Source: Apis mellifera (lineage: Eukaryota > Arthropoda > Insecta > Hymenoptera > Apidae). Taken from it: a stretch of 64,000 nucleotides of DNA. Shown here in pieces: positions 1 to 10,705 of this stretch; position 1 is the first letter of the stretch; the number at the start of each line of letters is the position of its first letter. Made by a program: the position numbers and the translations under genes. Where the stretch lies: assembly GCF_003254395.2 (NCBI RefSeq), contig NC_037646.1, forward strand, positions 1,426,001-1,490,000, written 5' to 3'. Below the pieces are notes generated by a model that saw only the letters and a program-made list of their open reading frames with translations, was not told the DNA's origin and ran no database searches.

Positions 1-290
1 GGTTGAAGAAGCGGAGGGAGAGTGATAATTCTCGCAATAGCCGCAATCGATCGAAACCGATTTGGTTGCGGACACGCGACTAGAATATCTTCGCTTCGTG
101 ATTCGAGTGTCCTGCATAATTGAGTGCATTCCTCGGCCACGCGGATTCCGTTTTGCGTCGACACGGATTCCGTGTCTTGCCGATAATCGTGCGAACATCA
201 CGCACTTCCACCATGTGTGACAAAAACGCATTCCTCCAATTGGTAGATCATCATGTCGCTTGGGATTTATCGAAAATTCTTATTGAAATA
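1..290. other. GC-richer island at the left window edge
   Basis: This stretch has balanced base composition with many CpGs (CGATCG, CACGCG, GTCGAC), unlike the A/T desert that starts near 290. It is cut by the window edge, so its full extent is unknown. A 71-codon frame opens inside it but has no recognisable domain and runs into A/T-rich sequence, so I do not call it a gene. It could be the edge of an exon, UTR or promoter lying to the left. Confidence 0.55.
160..176. promoter_or_regulatory. 17-bp odd-symmetry palindrome
   Basis: GACACGGA-T-TCCGTGTC reads as two perfect 8-base arms around one central base. A shorter copy of the same core, CGGATTCCG, lies at 142-150, giving two CGGATTCCG cores 22 bp apart. 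Such symmetry suits a dimeric DNA-binding protein, but I cannot assign a factor. Confidence 0.3.
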
Positions 291-1690
291 AAAAAAATTT
301 ATTTCTTCTTTGCTGAACTATTTTATTTTAAATAATATTATTCAAATACTTGTTGTAATTTTATTTATAAAAGGAAATTATTAATTTATAATTATTTGAA
401 ATAATTATTCAAATAAATTATTTAGAATAATATTTCAAATACATATAATTTTAAATATGCCAAATTTTATATTTTCTTTTTTGTCATAAAAATTATTGCA
501 TTTCCTGGCAAATTGTTATCTTTTCATCTCAAATTTGTTACCTTCATGTATTAATTGATAAATTTTGATCAAATTGCAATAATTAATACTATCTATTTAC
601 ATTATTTCTTAGTGCCAAAATTACAAACATTTACATCAAAATTACAAATTAACATCTTAATTAATCTTTTAACTATTTTAATTAATTAATTATTCGCAAT
701 CAATGTAAAATGCAAACAATGTCAAAAAAATAATCATTCTTGAAAACAAATTATTTTATATTCATTTTATATTGTCACGTTATTATTGCATAAGGAATAC
801 CGAATAATCGTTTATATTGTCACGTTATTATTGCATAAGGAATACCGAATAATCGTTCACGTTGACCGATGATTGACTGATTCATAGAAAGTCTTTTAAT
901 TATCTATTGATATCAATCGACAATTATTTCTAATCACAAAATGAAACAAACAAATTTTGCCTATTTTCTAAATCGTCTTAGACATAAATATTATCATTCA
1001 GATATAATTTCAACAGAGAATATTCCTGATACAATATATAATTTATAGATTGTACAAAATTGTCACTTCAGATATTATATTTTGGAATATTTTGAATATT
1101 ATAATTCTGATAATAATGATTCATTATAATATCTTATAATAAAAGGTTATATTAATAAAAGTTTGAAGTTTATAAATCATTTATTTAATTGTCAGATTAT
1201 CATATTGTAAATAGAAATTCAGATTTTAAAAAGATAATTTAATTAATCAATTTAATATTGCATAATATAATTTTAAAAATAAAGTTAAAATGTAAAAAAT
1301 ATTCATATGATTAAAACGGTAATTATTACGATTAAAATGATAAAAAAGAAATATAAATCTTTTGAAAATATTTATTATCAAATATAAAAGAAAAATATTT
1401 ATAATTATGTGAATATTATATATGTAAAAGAAAACTTACAAAACAGCAGAAATAAACGCATAATAAATATTCATATTGCTGTTAATTTCTTAAATTTCAA
1501 TATTTTTCTTCTAATTATTATTTAATAAATTTTTTCAAATTTTAGAAAATATAATAGTAAGGAATAATAGTAAGAAAATATATTTTTTACAAATAATATT
1601 TCTGATTAAGCGTAAGATTTTAATCGTAATTAACCACCATGATATATTTTTTACAGTTGTATATGTACAAAGTACTTATTGTTAGAGTAG
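291..1690. other. A/T-rich desert
   Basis: Almost entirely A/T with many homopolymer runs and no coding frame of note. The only structured element I see is the 45-bp exact duplication at 766-855. From about 1,690 the composition rises gradually towards the next island. Confidence 0.6.
766..855. repeat. Exact 45-bp tandem duplication
   Basis: Bases 766-810 repeat without mismatch at 811-855. The unit includes GTCACGTTATTATTGC and the CpG-containing ACCGAATAATCG. Perfect identity in a fast-drifting A/T desert suggests a recent duplication. Confidence 0.9.
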
Positions 1691-2213
1691 TTTAATGATT
1701 CAGCTCAGATAGGAGGTTATCTTACGTTAAGTATCTTTGTCTGATCGGAAGTGTTTCATTATCGTGTTTCTCGTGTCCGAATGGATTAAGCATCGTTAAT
1801 CAATTCGATAAAGAAAATTGAAAGATAAATTTGTTCGAAATTCGTACGATTCTTCGTATTCCTGAGAAACTCTTTGTCTCTGTACTCATACTTATTTTCG
1901 TAAGATTTCGGTTGCGTAGATAACAGACTTGGACTGGTACTTACATACATCAACAATATGGGCGAACAGGTTGAGACAAAGAGTCACGATAGAGTGGTGA
2001 AGCGGTGAGAGATGGAAGGGTGAAGTAGAAGGTGAGAAGTGGGGGAAGCAAACTAGAGACTAGAATCGAGTATTAATAGACTCGGGTGGCTGGAAGCCGG
2101 AACTGAAGAGCGCACCTCCTTCTAGTCGAGTCGCCCGTTCGAGTTGTCGAGTTGTGGAAGACAGAAAACTGGACGAAGAGAGATAGAGAATGGAGCGAAA
2201 CAGCAATAGACAA

Positions 2214-2231
2214 TGAGAGAGAGAGAGAGAA
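2214..2231. repeat. (GA)n microsatellite
   Basis: An uninterrupted GA run inside a longer imperfect purine tract. GAGA repeats are known binding sites for insect GAGA-factor and related proteins; no such role is shown here. Confidence 0.8.
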
Positions 2232-2338
2232 AGAGCGAGACAGAAAGAAATAGATGGACAAAAAGAAGGACAGGTAGAAAGAGCAAGTAGGAAAGAAGGT
2301 GCGCGCGCATGAGAAAGAGAGAGAGATGTTGGCTTATT

Positions 2339-2366
2339 TATAAACGCAAGATAAAGCGTGGCAGTG
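2339..2366 (+). promoter_or_regulatory. Possible core promoter: TATA box plus weak initiator
   Basis: TATAAA at 2339-2344 follows a GAGA-rich tract and is followed about 24 bp on by GCAGTG (2361-2366), a weak match to the insect initiator TCAGT. The spacing is shorter than the usual 30 bp or so and there is no recognisable gene just downstream. Direction would be +. Weak support. Confidence 0.2.
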
Positions 2367-2510
2367 CCGTGAGAGGAAGCCGTTCGAGCATGGCTCCCAC
2401 GCTTCTAGATACGCATTACGTATGCGCCTTAGCCTTTCAACTCTTACATCGCACAACCGCCCAAATGAACAACCATGGAACCATCGTTATCCACTAATGC
2501 ATACAGTTTT

Positions 2511-2890
2511 ACCATAGGTACATATAATTGTTCCGTATACACGTTAATTTTCAAATAATACGCGAATAATATCTAGGTCACTTTGCATCAATTACAAAGC
2601 TGATATCATTAGTAATATAATAAACCATAATTTATAGTTATTATGAATAATAATAATTTCTTATATGGTAAAGAAAATCTTGATAATAAAATAAATGATG
2701 AAAATAAAATTTTAGAAATAATATTAATTAAACAAATTTTATTATTTCATTTTATATATTTGATGTGAAGAACAAAAAATTCTAAAAAAGAAATTATAAT
2801 TTATAACTTGTAAGCTATAAATTGTAATTTATTAATATATATACTTATATATTTATATACTTAATAATATACTTAATATTAGATTATTGT
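2511..2890. other. A/T-rich desert
   Basis: Homopolymer and TA-rich sequence, including a run of TATATA and ACTTATATA variants around 2,835-2,880. Nothing else seen. Confidence 0.6.
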
Positions 2891-3250
2891 GCAAGAGGGT
2901 TCTAGGATCTTAAGTTATACCATGTTTCTCTGCATATATGACACTGCCACAATTCCATGATACGTGATCGCGGATGTAACGTAATGATTTTAGCCGCCTA
3001 AACTGTAAACTATCGAAGAGTATCGAGTCGTGCAAAAGTTGGTGGTGTAAATCAACACATCGGTATTGGTTGCGTGTCTCTAACGGGCTCGTTGTGTGTT
3101 TCCAAGCCACGTGAAAAGCTATGCATACACAGAGATATCCAACTTATAGATAATACGTAATACCGTACCGTTCCAACCGGTACTTTTAACTCAGAACTCG
3201 TTTCAAACTTATGTTTTTCCCTCATCTCAATCTACAAGAATTAATGTGTT
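2890..3250. other. GC-richer island
   Basis: Mixed composition with CpGs (GTGATCGCGG, GCCGCC, ACGGGC), an E-box CACGTG near 3,107, and the Grainyhead-like AACCGGTA at 3175-3182. A 66-codon minus-strand frame lies across it but resembles no known protein. Possible regulatory element. Confidence 0.4.
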
Positions 3251-3409
3251 ATTTTCATTGCTTTCTTTCAATTGTCCAAAAATTTGTTCGTTTGTCAGAT
3301 ATTTTTTAAATTTCATTTTCGATTAATAAAACTTTCATTATTCTCTTGAGAATATTATTTGATAATAAATAATAGATAAGATGAAGATTAAAGCAGGATT
3401 GATTTCTTT

Positions 3410-3690
3410 ATTCGAGGTAGAAATTTGAAATTCGTTACGGAGTTTGTTGGCAATCGGCCGAAATTTCATACGAGTAAGCGAGGAAGAAAGTCGGGCATAG
3501 GATTTCCTCGGAATCAGAGGAAGAGGTCGAGCTGACGGATACCCGAGCGAAAATAGAGTCGACCTCGCATAGACGCGTTTCTAGACACAAGGATAGACGT
3601 TAGGAATTCGAGTTCTTCCGTAACATGTTCTTGCAAGAATCGATATAAATACGACGGCACACCAAATTAACGTGTAAGAAGCACAAATTT
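3410..3690. other. GC-richer island ending in a TATA-like motif
   Basis: CpG-bearing sequence rich in GAGGAAG and CGAG words between two A/T deserts. Its right end carries the 12-bp palindrome and TATAAAT described separately. No frame of interest. Confidence 0.45.
3628..3650 (+). promoter_or_regulatory. Palindrome TTCTTGCAAGAA abutting ATCGATATAAAT
   Basis: A perfect 12-bp palindrome at 3628-3639 (core TTGCAA, C/EBP-like) is followed directly by ATCGATA (7 of 8 bases of the DREF site TATCGATA) and by TATAAAT at 3644-3650. This is compact promoter-like architecture for + strand transcription, but no exon is visible downstream. Confidence 0.25.
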
Positions 3691-4130
3691 TATTGACTTG
3701 TCATATAACGTGGAATATCATTGTTTCGCAATAAAATAAATTTTATAAATATATAAAACAAAAATATTAATAATAATAATCAATTTATTTCAAATTGGAA
3801 AATATTTGACAAAGGTTAAAAATAAAATCAATTTGTGCATATGACACATAATTGTTATATTTTTCTATGATTTAAATAGTACTATATATAAATTTAATTA
3901 TAAAATAATCAATGTAATCAATATAGTATAAGAGAAAAAATAATAATTTTTTCTTATTTATTTCAGATTTATCTAGAATGTTATAATTATGAAATAATAT
4001 AAAAAATTTTTATTCGTTAAAATAGTTTTATTTAGAATAGTAAAATCAATTTATGAATTATTAATGTTACATAATAAAATGATATATATTATATGAAAAA
4101 AAATACAAGCAATTTGTTTTTGGATTTTTT

Positions 4131-4515
4131 TAAAACCTTTTTCCTTATAAAATATAAAATAAAATTAATCTAATTTGTAAACGTAAGAGAAAAAAGAAAA
4201 AATTATTAAAAGTTAAAGTAATATTTTACAAATAATTAAATAAATAATAGTAAAATATCTTATAAATATTTTATATTTTTAAATATAATATATAATATTA
4301 TATAATATAATATAATATTATATATATAATATAATATTACTAAGTAATATTTACCTAGTAAATTAATTTTTTTACATCATTCTAAGGATTTTTTTAAACC
4401 TCTTTTCTATAAAACAAATGATAAGATTAATTCAGCTTGTAAACACGAGACAATAAAAGAAAAATCATATCATGATAAAATAATAATATTAAAATAATAT
4501 TAATTAAATAATATA
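4131..4515. repeat. Diverged tandem duplication, period about 254 bp
   Basis: A block starting GGATTTTTTT near 4131 (then AAACC, TATAAAA, TTGTAAAC, GAGA, AAAAGAAAAA) recurs from 4385 with the same word order and scattered changes. The resemblance weakly continues downstream in each copy (ACCTAGTAAATTA near 4,353 and CATAGTTATTAAA near 4,580). Copies are old and diverged. Confidence 0.5.
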
Positions 4516-4698
4516 TATACGATTAATAATAAATAATATTAAAATTATAAATATATTTTCAATAAATATAAATAATATTCACATAGTTATTAAAATTATG
4601 TAAATTTATTTTATCTTCACTAAAATTTATCAAATATACGATTGAAATTCAATATATACTTTCTTTTCGAATCTTTTTGAAAAATATCATACTTCTTA

Positions 4699-4741
4699 AA
4701 ACATTTTAATACGTTTACAGATGTAAACATTTTAATACGTT
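4699..4741. repeat. Short direct repeat, 26-bp period
   Basis: AAACATTTTAATACGTT occurs at 4699-4715 and again at 4725-4741, separated by TACAGATGT. Confidence 0.8.
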
Positions 4742-4785
4742 ACTAGACAAAATGAAAAATAGTCCTTTTAAAGCAGAGAATAAGA

Positions 4786-4788
<3 letters not shown>

Positions 4789-4839
<51 letters not shown>
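4789..4839. repeat. (AT)n microsatellite, about 25 units
   Basis: An uninterrupted AT dinucleotide run that ends about 10 bp before the next GC island, so it marks the island border. Likely length-polymorphic. Confidence 0.95.
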
Positions 4840-4842
<3 letters not shown>

Positions 4843-4849
4843 AGATTTC

Positions 4850-5270
4850 CAAAGAAAAAACCTCAGAAAGGTTGGGAACCAGCGAGAGATGGAGGAAGAG
4901 GAGAACGAGCGGAACTGAGGTCCGTGGAGCTTCCTTTCCTTCGGACATGCCTCGCTGCTTCTTCGTCCTATCCCACAGATTACAAACAACTTTGCTCTCT
5001 TTCTGTCTTCCTTCATCTATCTCTCTTATCTCTGTTGTCTCTGTCTTAAACGCGACGATACAATAACCACGACAATGCCGATTGCTATTACAACCGTCTC
5101 GGCCTCGAAAGTAGGAACTACGTTCGACGCACCTACTTCCTGGACGACCATCACCGCCAGCGTGCTTCTCCTCATCAGCTACCACGTCATCACGATCTCC
5201 ATCTGATTTTCTTTCTACGAATGATTCTTTTCGAATGTCATAAGTATTTTAAGCGGAAAGAAATAGACGT
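4850..5270. other. GC island with open frames on both strands
   Basis: The island starts purine-rich, turns pyrimidine-rich (about 4,940-5,045) and ends in CpG-rich sequence. A 114-codon minus frame (4841-5185) and several plus frames are open; none has a recognised domain. The most gene-like piece is the small + frame at 5075-5206, listed separately. Confidence 0.5.
5075..5206 (+). CDS. Candidate small ORF, 43 codons, hydrophobic C-terminus (doubtful)
   Basis: ATG at 5075 opens a 43-residue frame ending in TGA at 5204-5206. It is Thr/Ser-rich at first and ends in a hydrophobic stretch (ASVLLLISYHVITISI) that could be a membrane segment. Third codon positions are strongly C/G in the second half, as expected of a coding stretch or simply of a GC island. 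The same frame is open upstream to about 4919, so it could instead be part of an exon. I recognise no family. The minus strand is also open here, which weakens the case. Confidence 0.15.
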   Translation: MPIAITTVSASKVGTTFDAPTSWTTITASVLLLISYHVITISI

Positions 5271-5289
5271 ACGAACAGATGTAAATGCT

Positions 5290-6510
5290 TATCTTAAATA
5301 TTATAAAAGTAAGAAATACTGGATTGTTATCGATTTTATTTATAGATAGATTTTTTTTTTTCATATTTTTAATCGTTGTTATTTCTCTAATTATTATTTT
5401 TCTTAATTATTTTCCATTTTTTTAATGTTTTAATGAGAAAAATAAAATAGATAATAGATAATAGTAAAAATAAAATAAAAAGTAAAATATAGTGTATGTT
5501 TTTACATTTTCATTTTAAGATCTTTTTTTTTTAAATTAGATTCTTTTTTTAAATAAACTTTAAAAATTAAGAAATAAAAAAGTCTATTTACTATTTATAT
5601 GATTGATCTTACTGCTATATTATATACAATATATAACGAATACTATATATTATTTATATACTATAATATATTATAATAAATAAATATATTATTTATAAAA
5701 ATATTATCTGTAAATTATTTTATTGTTATGCACTGATAAATAAGTTAGTAAATTTATTTATTTATCTTTTTTAATTTATTATATTGCAATTGTATCAATT
5801 TGATATTAAACGAAAAATAGAGTTCAAATATAGAATTAATATTCATGGAAAAATAAAATAGATAAAATTTTTCAAAATTTAAGAAAAAACAAAAATATTT
5901 ATTTTACAATTTATTATATTTATAACTCGCATAACAGATAGAGATATTATTAATCAAATTTTCGATATTAGTCAAAATATATAATATTAATAAATTCTTT
6001 TCTCTCAGCAAATTTGACAATAAAGAAAGCTTTAAAAATAAAAATTGATTATTTTATTTGTTCAAAGCTAAAAAATTTTTTTAAGTAAATTTTGCAAATA
6101 AACTTTTTTTTGAAATAATAGTTATATAAGTAATTATAGTATAGTTATAAAGAAATAGTATTTCAAATAATAGTATATATTATATTAGTATATATATATA
6201 TAAGTAAGTAATATACTTCAAATAAGCAATTTTCAATTTATAACATTATTATATTATAATATATTACTTGTATGTAACGTATAAATGGAAAATAAATATT
6301 TTATTTGTTGCCAATTTAGACATTAAATGAAATATTATTTTCAAATAATCTTTTTCCAATTTTTAAATTTTTTCCTATATTTGAAATAATATTTTAAATA
6401 ATATAAAATTCTAAAATGTCAATTCACTAATATTATTATAATTAGATAAATTATTGTACAATGAATTTAATAAACATGTACAAGTTATTAAAAACTGAAA
6501 CTCCAAAGAA
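5290..6510. other. A/T-rich desert
   Basis: Poly-T and TA-rich sequence throughout, with a short (TA)n run near 6,180-6,205. Nothing gene-like. Confidence 0.6.
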
Positions 6511-7065
6511 AAAAAAAAACGAGATAGAGGGACAGTCTCGCGCTAAGAATTATCGGTTGTTTTCTCTCTTGAAGGTGTCTCGAGCACGTGGCTATGTAGG
6601 CGCGTACCGATATATCAGTGCGATACAGTGCATATGTATATTGAGGCTGGAAAAGCTCGATGACCTAATGCAAACAAAATAACTCGTGAGTCGATCAGCG
6701 AGAGATTTTTCTATCGCCATTCCTATATCAGATATTCGATATTTCATCAATTTCAAATTTACAGTTTGTTTATAGGAACATTAATATTAAAATCTCTATT
6801 GCATGAAGAAACGAAACTCTTCGAATTAGATTCATCATAATGGCCACCTCCTTTCGTCGAGCAGTTCCTCTACGCTGGGTAATTAGATAACAGCAGGAAA
6901 CCGCTACGAGTTGCATAATATCGATGTTGCGCAATCGATACCTTCACCTTATGTGCGGCTTACGTCGTCTCGCCAAGTGAAAATCACCGAGAGAGTGTGC
7001 TCGCGACGATGAAGGAGAGGGGGGAAGGAGGAGAATGAGAAAATATAATGTTAATAGAAAATCGA
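6510..7065. other. GC-richer island, two blocks
   Basis: Block 6,520-6,680 has CpGs, an E-box GCACGTGG near 6,585 and TATATCAGTGCG (initiator-like TCAGT) near 6,612. Block 6,840-7,060 has TAATTAGATAAC, the ATCGAT/TTGCGCAA cluster at 6920-6940, and a GGGGAAGGAGG purine tail. A 73-codon frame at 6461-6682 has no recognisable domain. Confidence 0.45.
6920..6940. promoter_or_regulatory. C/EBP-type palindrome flanked by two ATCGAT sites
   Basis: ATCGAT (6920-6925), perfect TTGCGCAA (6927-6934) and ATCGATA (6934-6940) are packed within 21 bp. TTGCGCAA is the optimal C/EBP/bZIP palindrome and ATCGATA is close to the DREF site. Motif inference only. Confidence 0.3.
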
Positions 7066-7254
7066 ACAGGTTTGCGCATATTTTACGCAATTAGTCTCCA
7101 AAAATGGTTTAAAAATATAAGAAATATAAAATATTTCTAACATAAAATTTATGTATCAACTCAAAGAGATTAAAAATAAATTAAGATACTACAAAAATGT
7201 TATTGATTTTGCTATTTTCTTTTTTTTATCTTTTTTCAACGTAACATTATTTAA

Positions 7255-7385
7255 ATTAAAAAAGAAAGAGAAATTGAAATTGAAAGAAAGAATTGAAAGA
7301 AGAATTGGAACGAGAAAAGGAGAAGGATGAAAAAAGGGAAGGGGAAGGAAAAGATTGAAAAAGGTAAGCAGGTAAGCAGCAGAGT
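7255..7385. repeat. Purine-only low-complexity tract
   Basis: The + strand is nearly all A and G (AGAAAGAG, GAAATTGAAA, GGAAGGGGAAGG). The minus strand therefore reads as Phe/Leu/Ser/Pro-rich frames of about 70 codons, which I take as artefacts. Confidence 0.7.
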
Positions 7386-7580
7386 GTTGTAGCATGCTCG
7401 AGCGAGCGTGATAGGTGATGTCATGGTGGGTAAACTGCTCCAGGACACGCTAGGACCCTCTCCACTCAAATCTATCGCAATTGGGCCGAACGATATAAGT
7501 ATGTAAGTACATACAGGTTGATTCTCTCACTCGCGCCACTCAAAGCCTCTGCTGATCGCTCATTCTGTTTCATTTTTGTT
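7370..7580. other. Small GC-richer island
   Basis: CpG-bearing sequence with GCTCGAGCGAGC, the ATF-like TGATGTCA near 7,417 and a GTAAGTACATAC stretch near 7,505. No recognised exon. Confidence 0.4.
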
Positions 7581-8500
7581 TCACATATATAGACATGCAT
7601 ACTACTATACTCTAGATTATTTCTTATATCATAGTGAAAATCGATATCCATATGGGATATTTTCGGAATTATGATAATTAAAAGATTGATATAATTGAAA
7701 AAAATCATGATTTTTGAAAATGAGAAAAACATATAGAAGAAAAATTTTTTATACAATACATTATACAATGCATGATTAGACACAATCTGACTCGTTCATT
7801 CAATTTGATATAATTTTAAAGAATAGTAAATAATAAAATTTAACGATTTTTCTATTTTAATTTATAAAATATTTTCTGAAAGTATTAAAATTATTTTTGT
7901 TGTAAAATGGATATTTATTATTAATCTATAAAATAATTATAAATATGAATAGCATAATAAAAAATGAAATCTAGAATAGAATTATTATTCATTTCATTGT
8001 TCAATTTTGATTGATTTGAAGAAACAAACACTTTTCTCTACATATAAATGATTCATTTTATTCTATACATGAGATATTTTAGAAAAAATATAACGTTTAC
8101 ATTTCAATTTAAAATAAAAAATCGGTGTTAAACGAGCAAAATATAATATAAGAACTATAGAATGCAATACTTTACTTATCATAATGCTTCCTTAATATCA
8201 AAAAACTAAACTAGTTTATTACGCCATTACTATATTGAAACTTCCATACTTCAAATTTTTTGCAATGAACACAAGAAAATATTTTCACAGAATCATCAAT
8301 CATAAAATGCTTTGATGATTATTTATATCATATATTTCCATTTACATTTTTTATTTAAGAAAAACATTAATATTTTGATTTACCAATTTCGTTTTACTTC
8401 ACTTTTCCCTATACATATCGACATGTATCTACATATATATATATATATATATATAGATCGGTATTATTACTCGATAGTCACTGGCTTTGGGTAAAAGAAT
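7580..8500. other. A/T-rich desert
   Basis: A/T-rich with one (AT)n run at 8433-8455. A 103-codon minus frame at 7472-7783 is Ile/Phe/Lys-rich as expected of A/T-rich DNA and has no domain. Confidence 0.6.
8433..8455. repeat. (AT)n microsatellite
   Basis: About 11 AT units, directly before a small CpG-bearing patch. Confidence 0.9.
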
Positions 8501-8530
8501 CACCCTGTATTGTTCATATACGCAACATTG

Positions 8531-8568
8531 AGTATCGAATATCGGATATCGATCATCGACGATCATCC
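8531..8568. repeat. Cluster of ATCG words
   Basis: TATCGAA, TATCGGA, TATCGAT, CATCGAC and GATCATC follow one another at 6-8 bp spacing. It may be a decayed short tandem repeat or a cluster of DREF-like sites. Confidence 0.4.
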
Positions 8569-8599
8569 TTTTCGCAACAACTATCAATATAATTGCCTG

Positions 8600-10365
8600 C
8601 AATTATAATACTTGTAATAATGATGATAGCATCATTATCAAAAATAATTAATCTAAATATTAATTATTTTCGATAGAATGTAAGTACAGAATTTAATTAT
8701 GAAATCATATGATAGATTTTGTGTATAATAGATTCGTGCAATGATTTTATATGATTATTATTAAGTTATGTATATTATTATTATTAAGTATATTATTATT
8801 AAGTTATATATATACATATGATGTATAATAAGAAAAAAAAAAGAAACTATGTATAATTATATATAGAATGTTCAAGTTATTAATTGTAGTCTTTCTTTTT
8901 TTCTGTTTTTCTTTATTATTTATTCATTTATTTGTATATGTTATAATATAAGAATTACCTAATTAAATCTTAATAATCTTCTCAAAATCTATCAAAATTT
9001 GTCAAATTTTTCAGTGATATACATTTTTTAATTTTAGACATAAGCTTATTTAATAATTATGAAATTGTTTTTTTAATATTAATTATAAATTTCTATTTAT
9101 GTTTTGTTTTATTTATATTTTAATATTTTTTTCTGCTTCCATTTAATTATAAATTGTATATGATTTTATGGAATTTGAAAAAAATAAAAATATTTACAAT
9201 CATTAAATTTTTTTTATCTATTGTTAATTACTATTAAACTATATTTTTAACTATTAACATCTACAATTTAATTATCTACAATTTTTTTACATTAAAAGAA
9301 TTTTTTTAAAAATTATATAATAAATTATTTATTACTCTAATATATTTTTTGATATACATAACAATATAACAATATATATAATAAATATATATAATTTACT
9401 TTGTTTACATTTTTTAATAATATTATATATATATTGTTCATTCTTTGATATTTAAATTTGTTAAAATAAGTAATTTGTTAAAATACAATAATAATAATGT
9501 TAATATAACAATAATATTTTTATAATAAACATTATTAATTATTCTCGATCATTTACATTACATTTATAAAATATTTTTGAAAACATGTAAATATATAAAA
9601 ACAACAAATATGTATAAAAGAATAATATTTAATTCTAATATATTTAATTCTATATATCTTAGAATATAATTATAATTTCTATTGATTATATAGGAATTTC
9701 TGGAATATTATAGAAAGATATCTAATAAAAATATCTAATATTTTTAAAATTTTTTTATTACTTTATTTTATATATTTGTATAATTTAAATATTATTATTA
9801 TTAAATAGAATTTAAAAAAAGAAATTCATTATTTTTGGTCTTAACAAAAGTTTTATTATTACATAAAAATTTTTAAATATTAATCTAAAACATAATTCCT
9901 TTCCTCTTTGAATATCATTAATGATATTCAATATATCATTTAATGATCTATTTTTAGAAAAAATCTACTTTTAAAAAAATTTTGAAAATACATATAGAAA
10001 AATAATGGACTTCTTAATTTTTCTCTAAAATTTGGTCTTACTAATACTACTATAAATAAAAGTGTCCAAATATTTATGAACAGTGTACTTATATAATATC
10101 TTATCTCTAAATCAATTCTAATAATATAGAATAATAATAATTCAATATAATATAATAAAATATTTTATTTCTATATATTTTTTATATAATAAATATATTT
10201 ATATAATATATTTTTACATTCAAAGTATAGAAATTCTTATTCTTTTGTGCAAAATACACATTAAGAATTTTTCTATTTTCGCTACTATATACATTGACCA
10301 AATTATATTAAGAAAACGAAAAGTATTGAATCAAAGAAATTTTTAAAAATTTAAAATGAAACAAA
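8600..10365. other. A/T-rich desert
   Basis: Strongly A/T with poly-T runs and scattered TA repeats. No feature supported. Confidence 0.6.
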
Positions 10366-10705
10366 TCAGGAAGATGCAACTGCAACGAATTGGAAAAGAA
10401 GAAAACACGAACGTGAGCTCGAAAAGGCTGGTATGGTCGAAACGATGGAGAAAGTCTGCTTCCGGTTGAAGGTGTTTTAAGGCATACTCACACACAACGC
10501 GACGTCGTTTACGCACCGAACATGATTATATAATCGTTTACATTGCAAGAAGTAATACGGGAGTTATGACAATCCACCTTAAGCCGCTAACCCAATTCCC
10601 CTGTCTCGAGTCTGCTATTCGCTTTCTTACCTCAGTTACTTGACTGTCGCTTGTTCATACTGTTATGCAGTACGTCGATCTAGTTCTCTAACGAAGAAAA
10701 TCTAA
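10365..10705. other. GC-richer island
   Basis: CpG-bearing block with two forkhead-like GTTTAC words (near 10,507 and 10,537), GCGACGTCG, CTTCCGG and ACCTCAGTTACTTG (initiator-like). It has no open frame of note. Possible regulatory element. Confidence 0.4.

Larger units (their letters stand above)
1900..2510. other. GC island with purine-rich strand and (GA)n core
   Basis: From 1,985 to 2,330 the + strand is strongly purine-rich (GAGA, GGAAG, GAAAG runs), with a pure (GA)n run at about 2214-2231 and a (GC)4 run at 2301-2308. The island then changes to mixed CpG-rich sequence to about 2,500. Short frames on both strands (about 62 codons) are low-complexity products of the purine bias. GAGA tracts bind GAGA-factor-type proteins in insects, so a promoter or chromatin element is plausible. 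Confidence 0.5.
3690..4788. other. A/T-rich desert with local duplications
   Basis: Very A/T-rich. It holds a diverged duplication (4131-4515), a TATAATAT-type run at about 4,280-4,345, and a 26-bp-period repeat at 4699-4741. No coding signal. Confidence 0.6.

Noticed and set aside
8503..8515. CACCCTGTATTG, reminiscent of some insect transposon ends
   Set aside because: A single short word with no partner inverted repeat or transposase remnant nearby.
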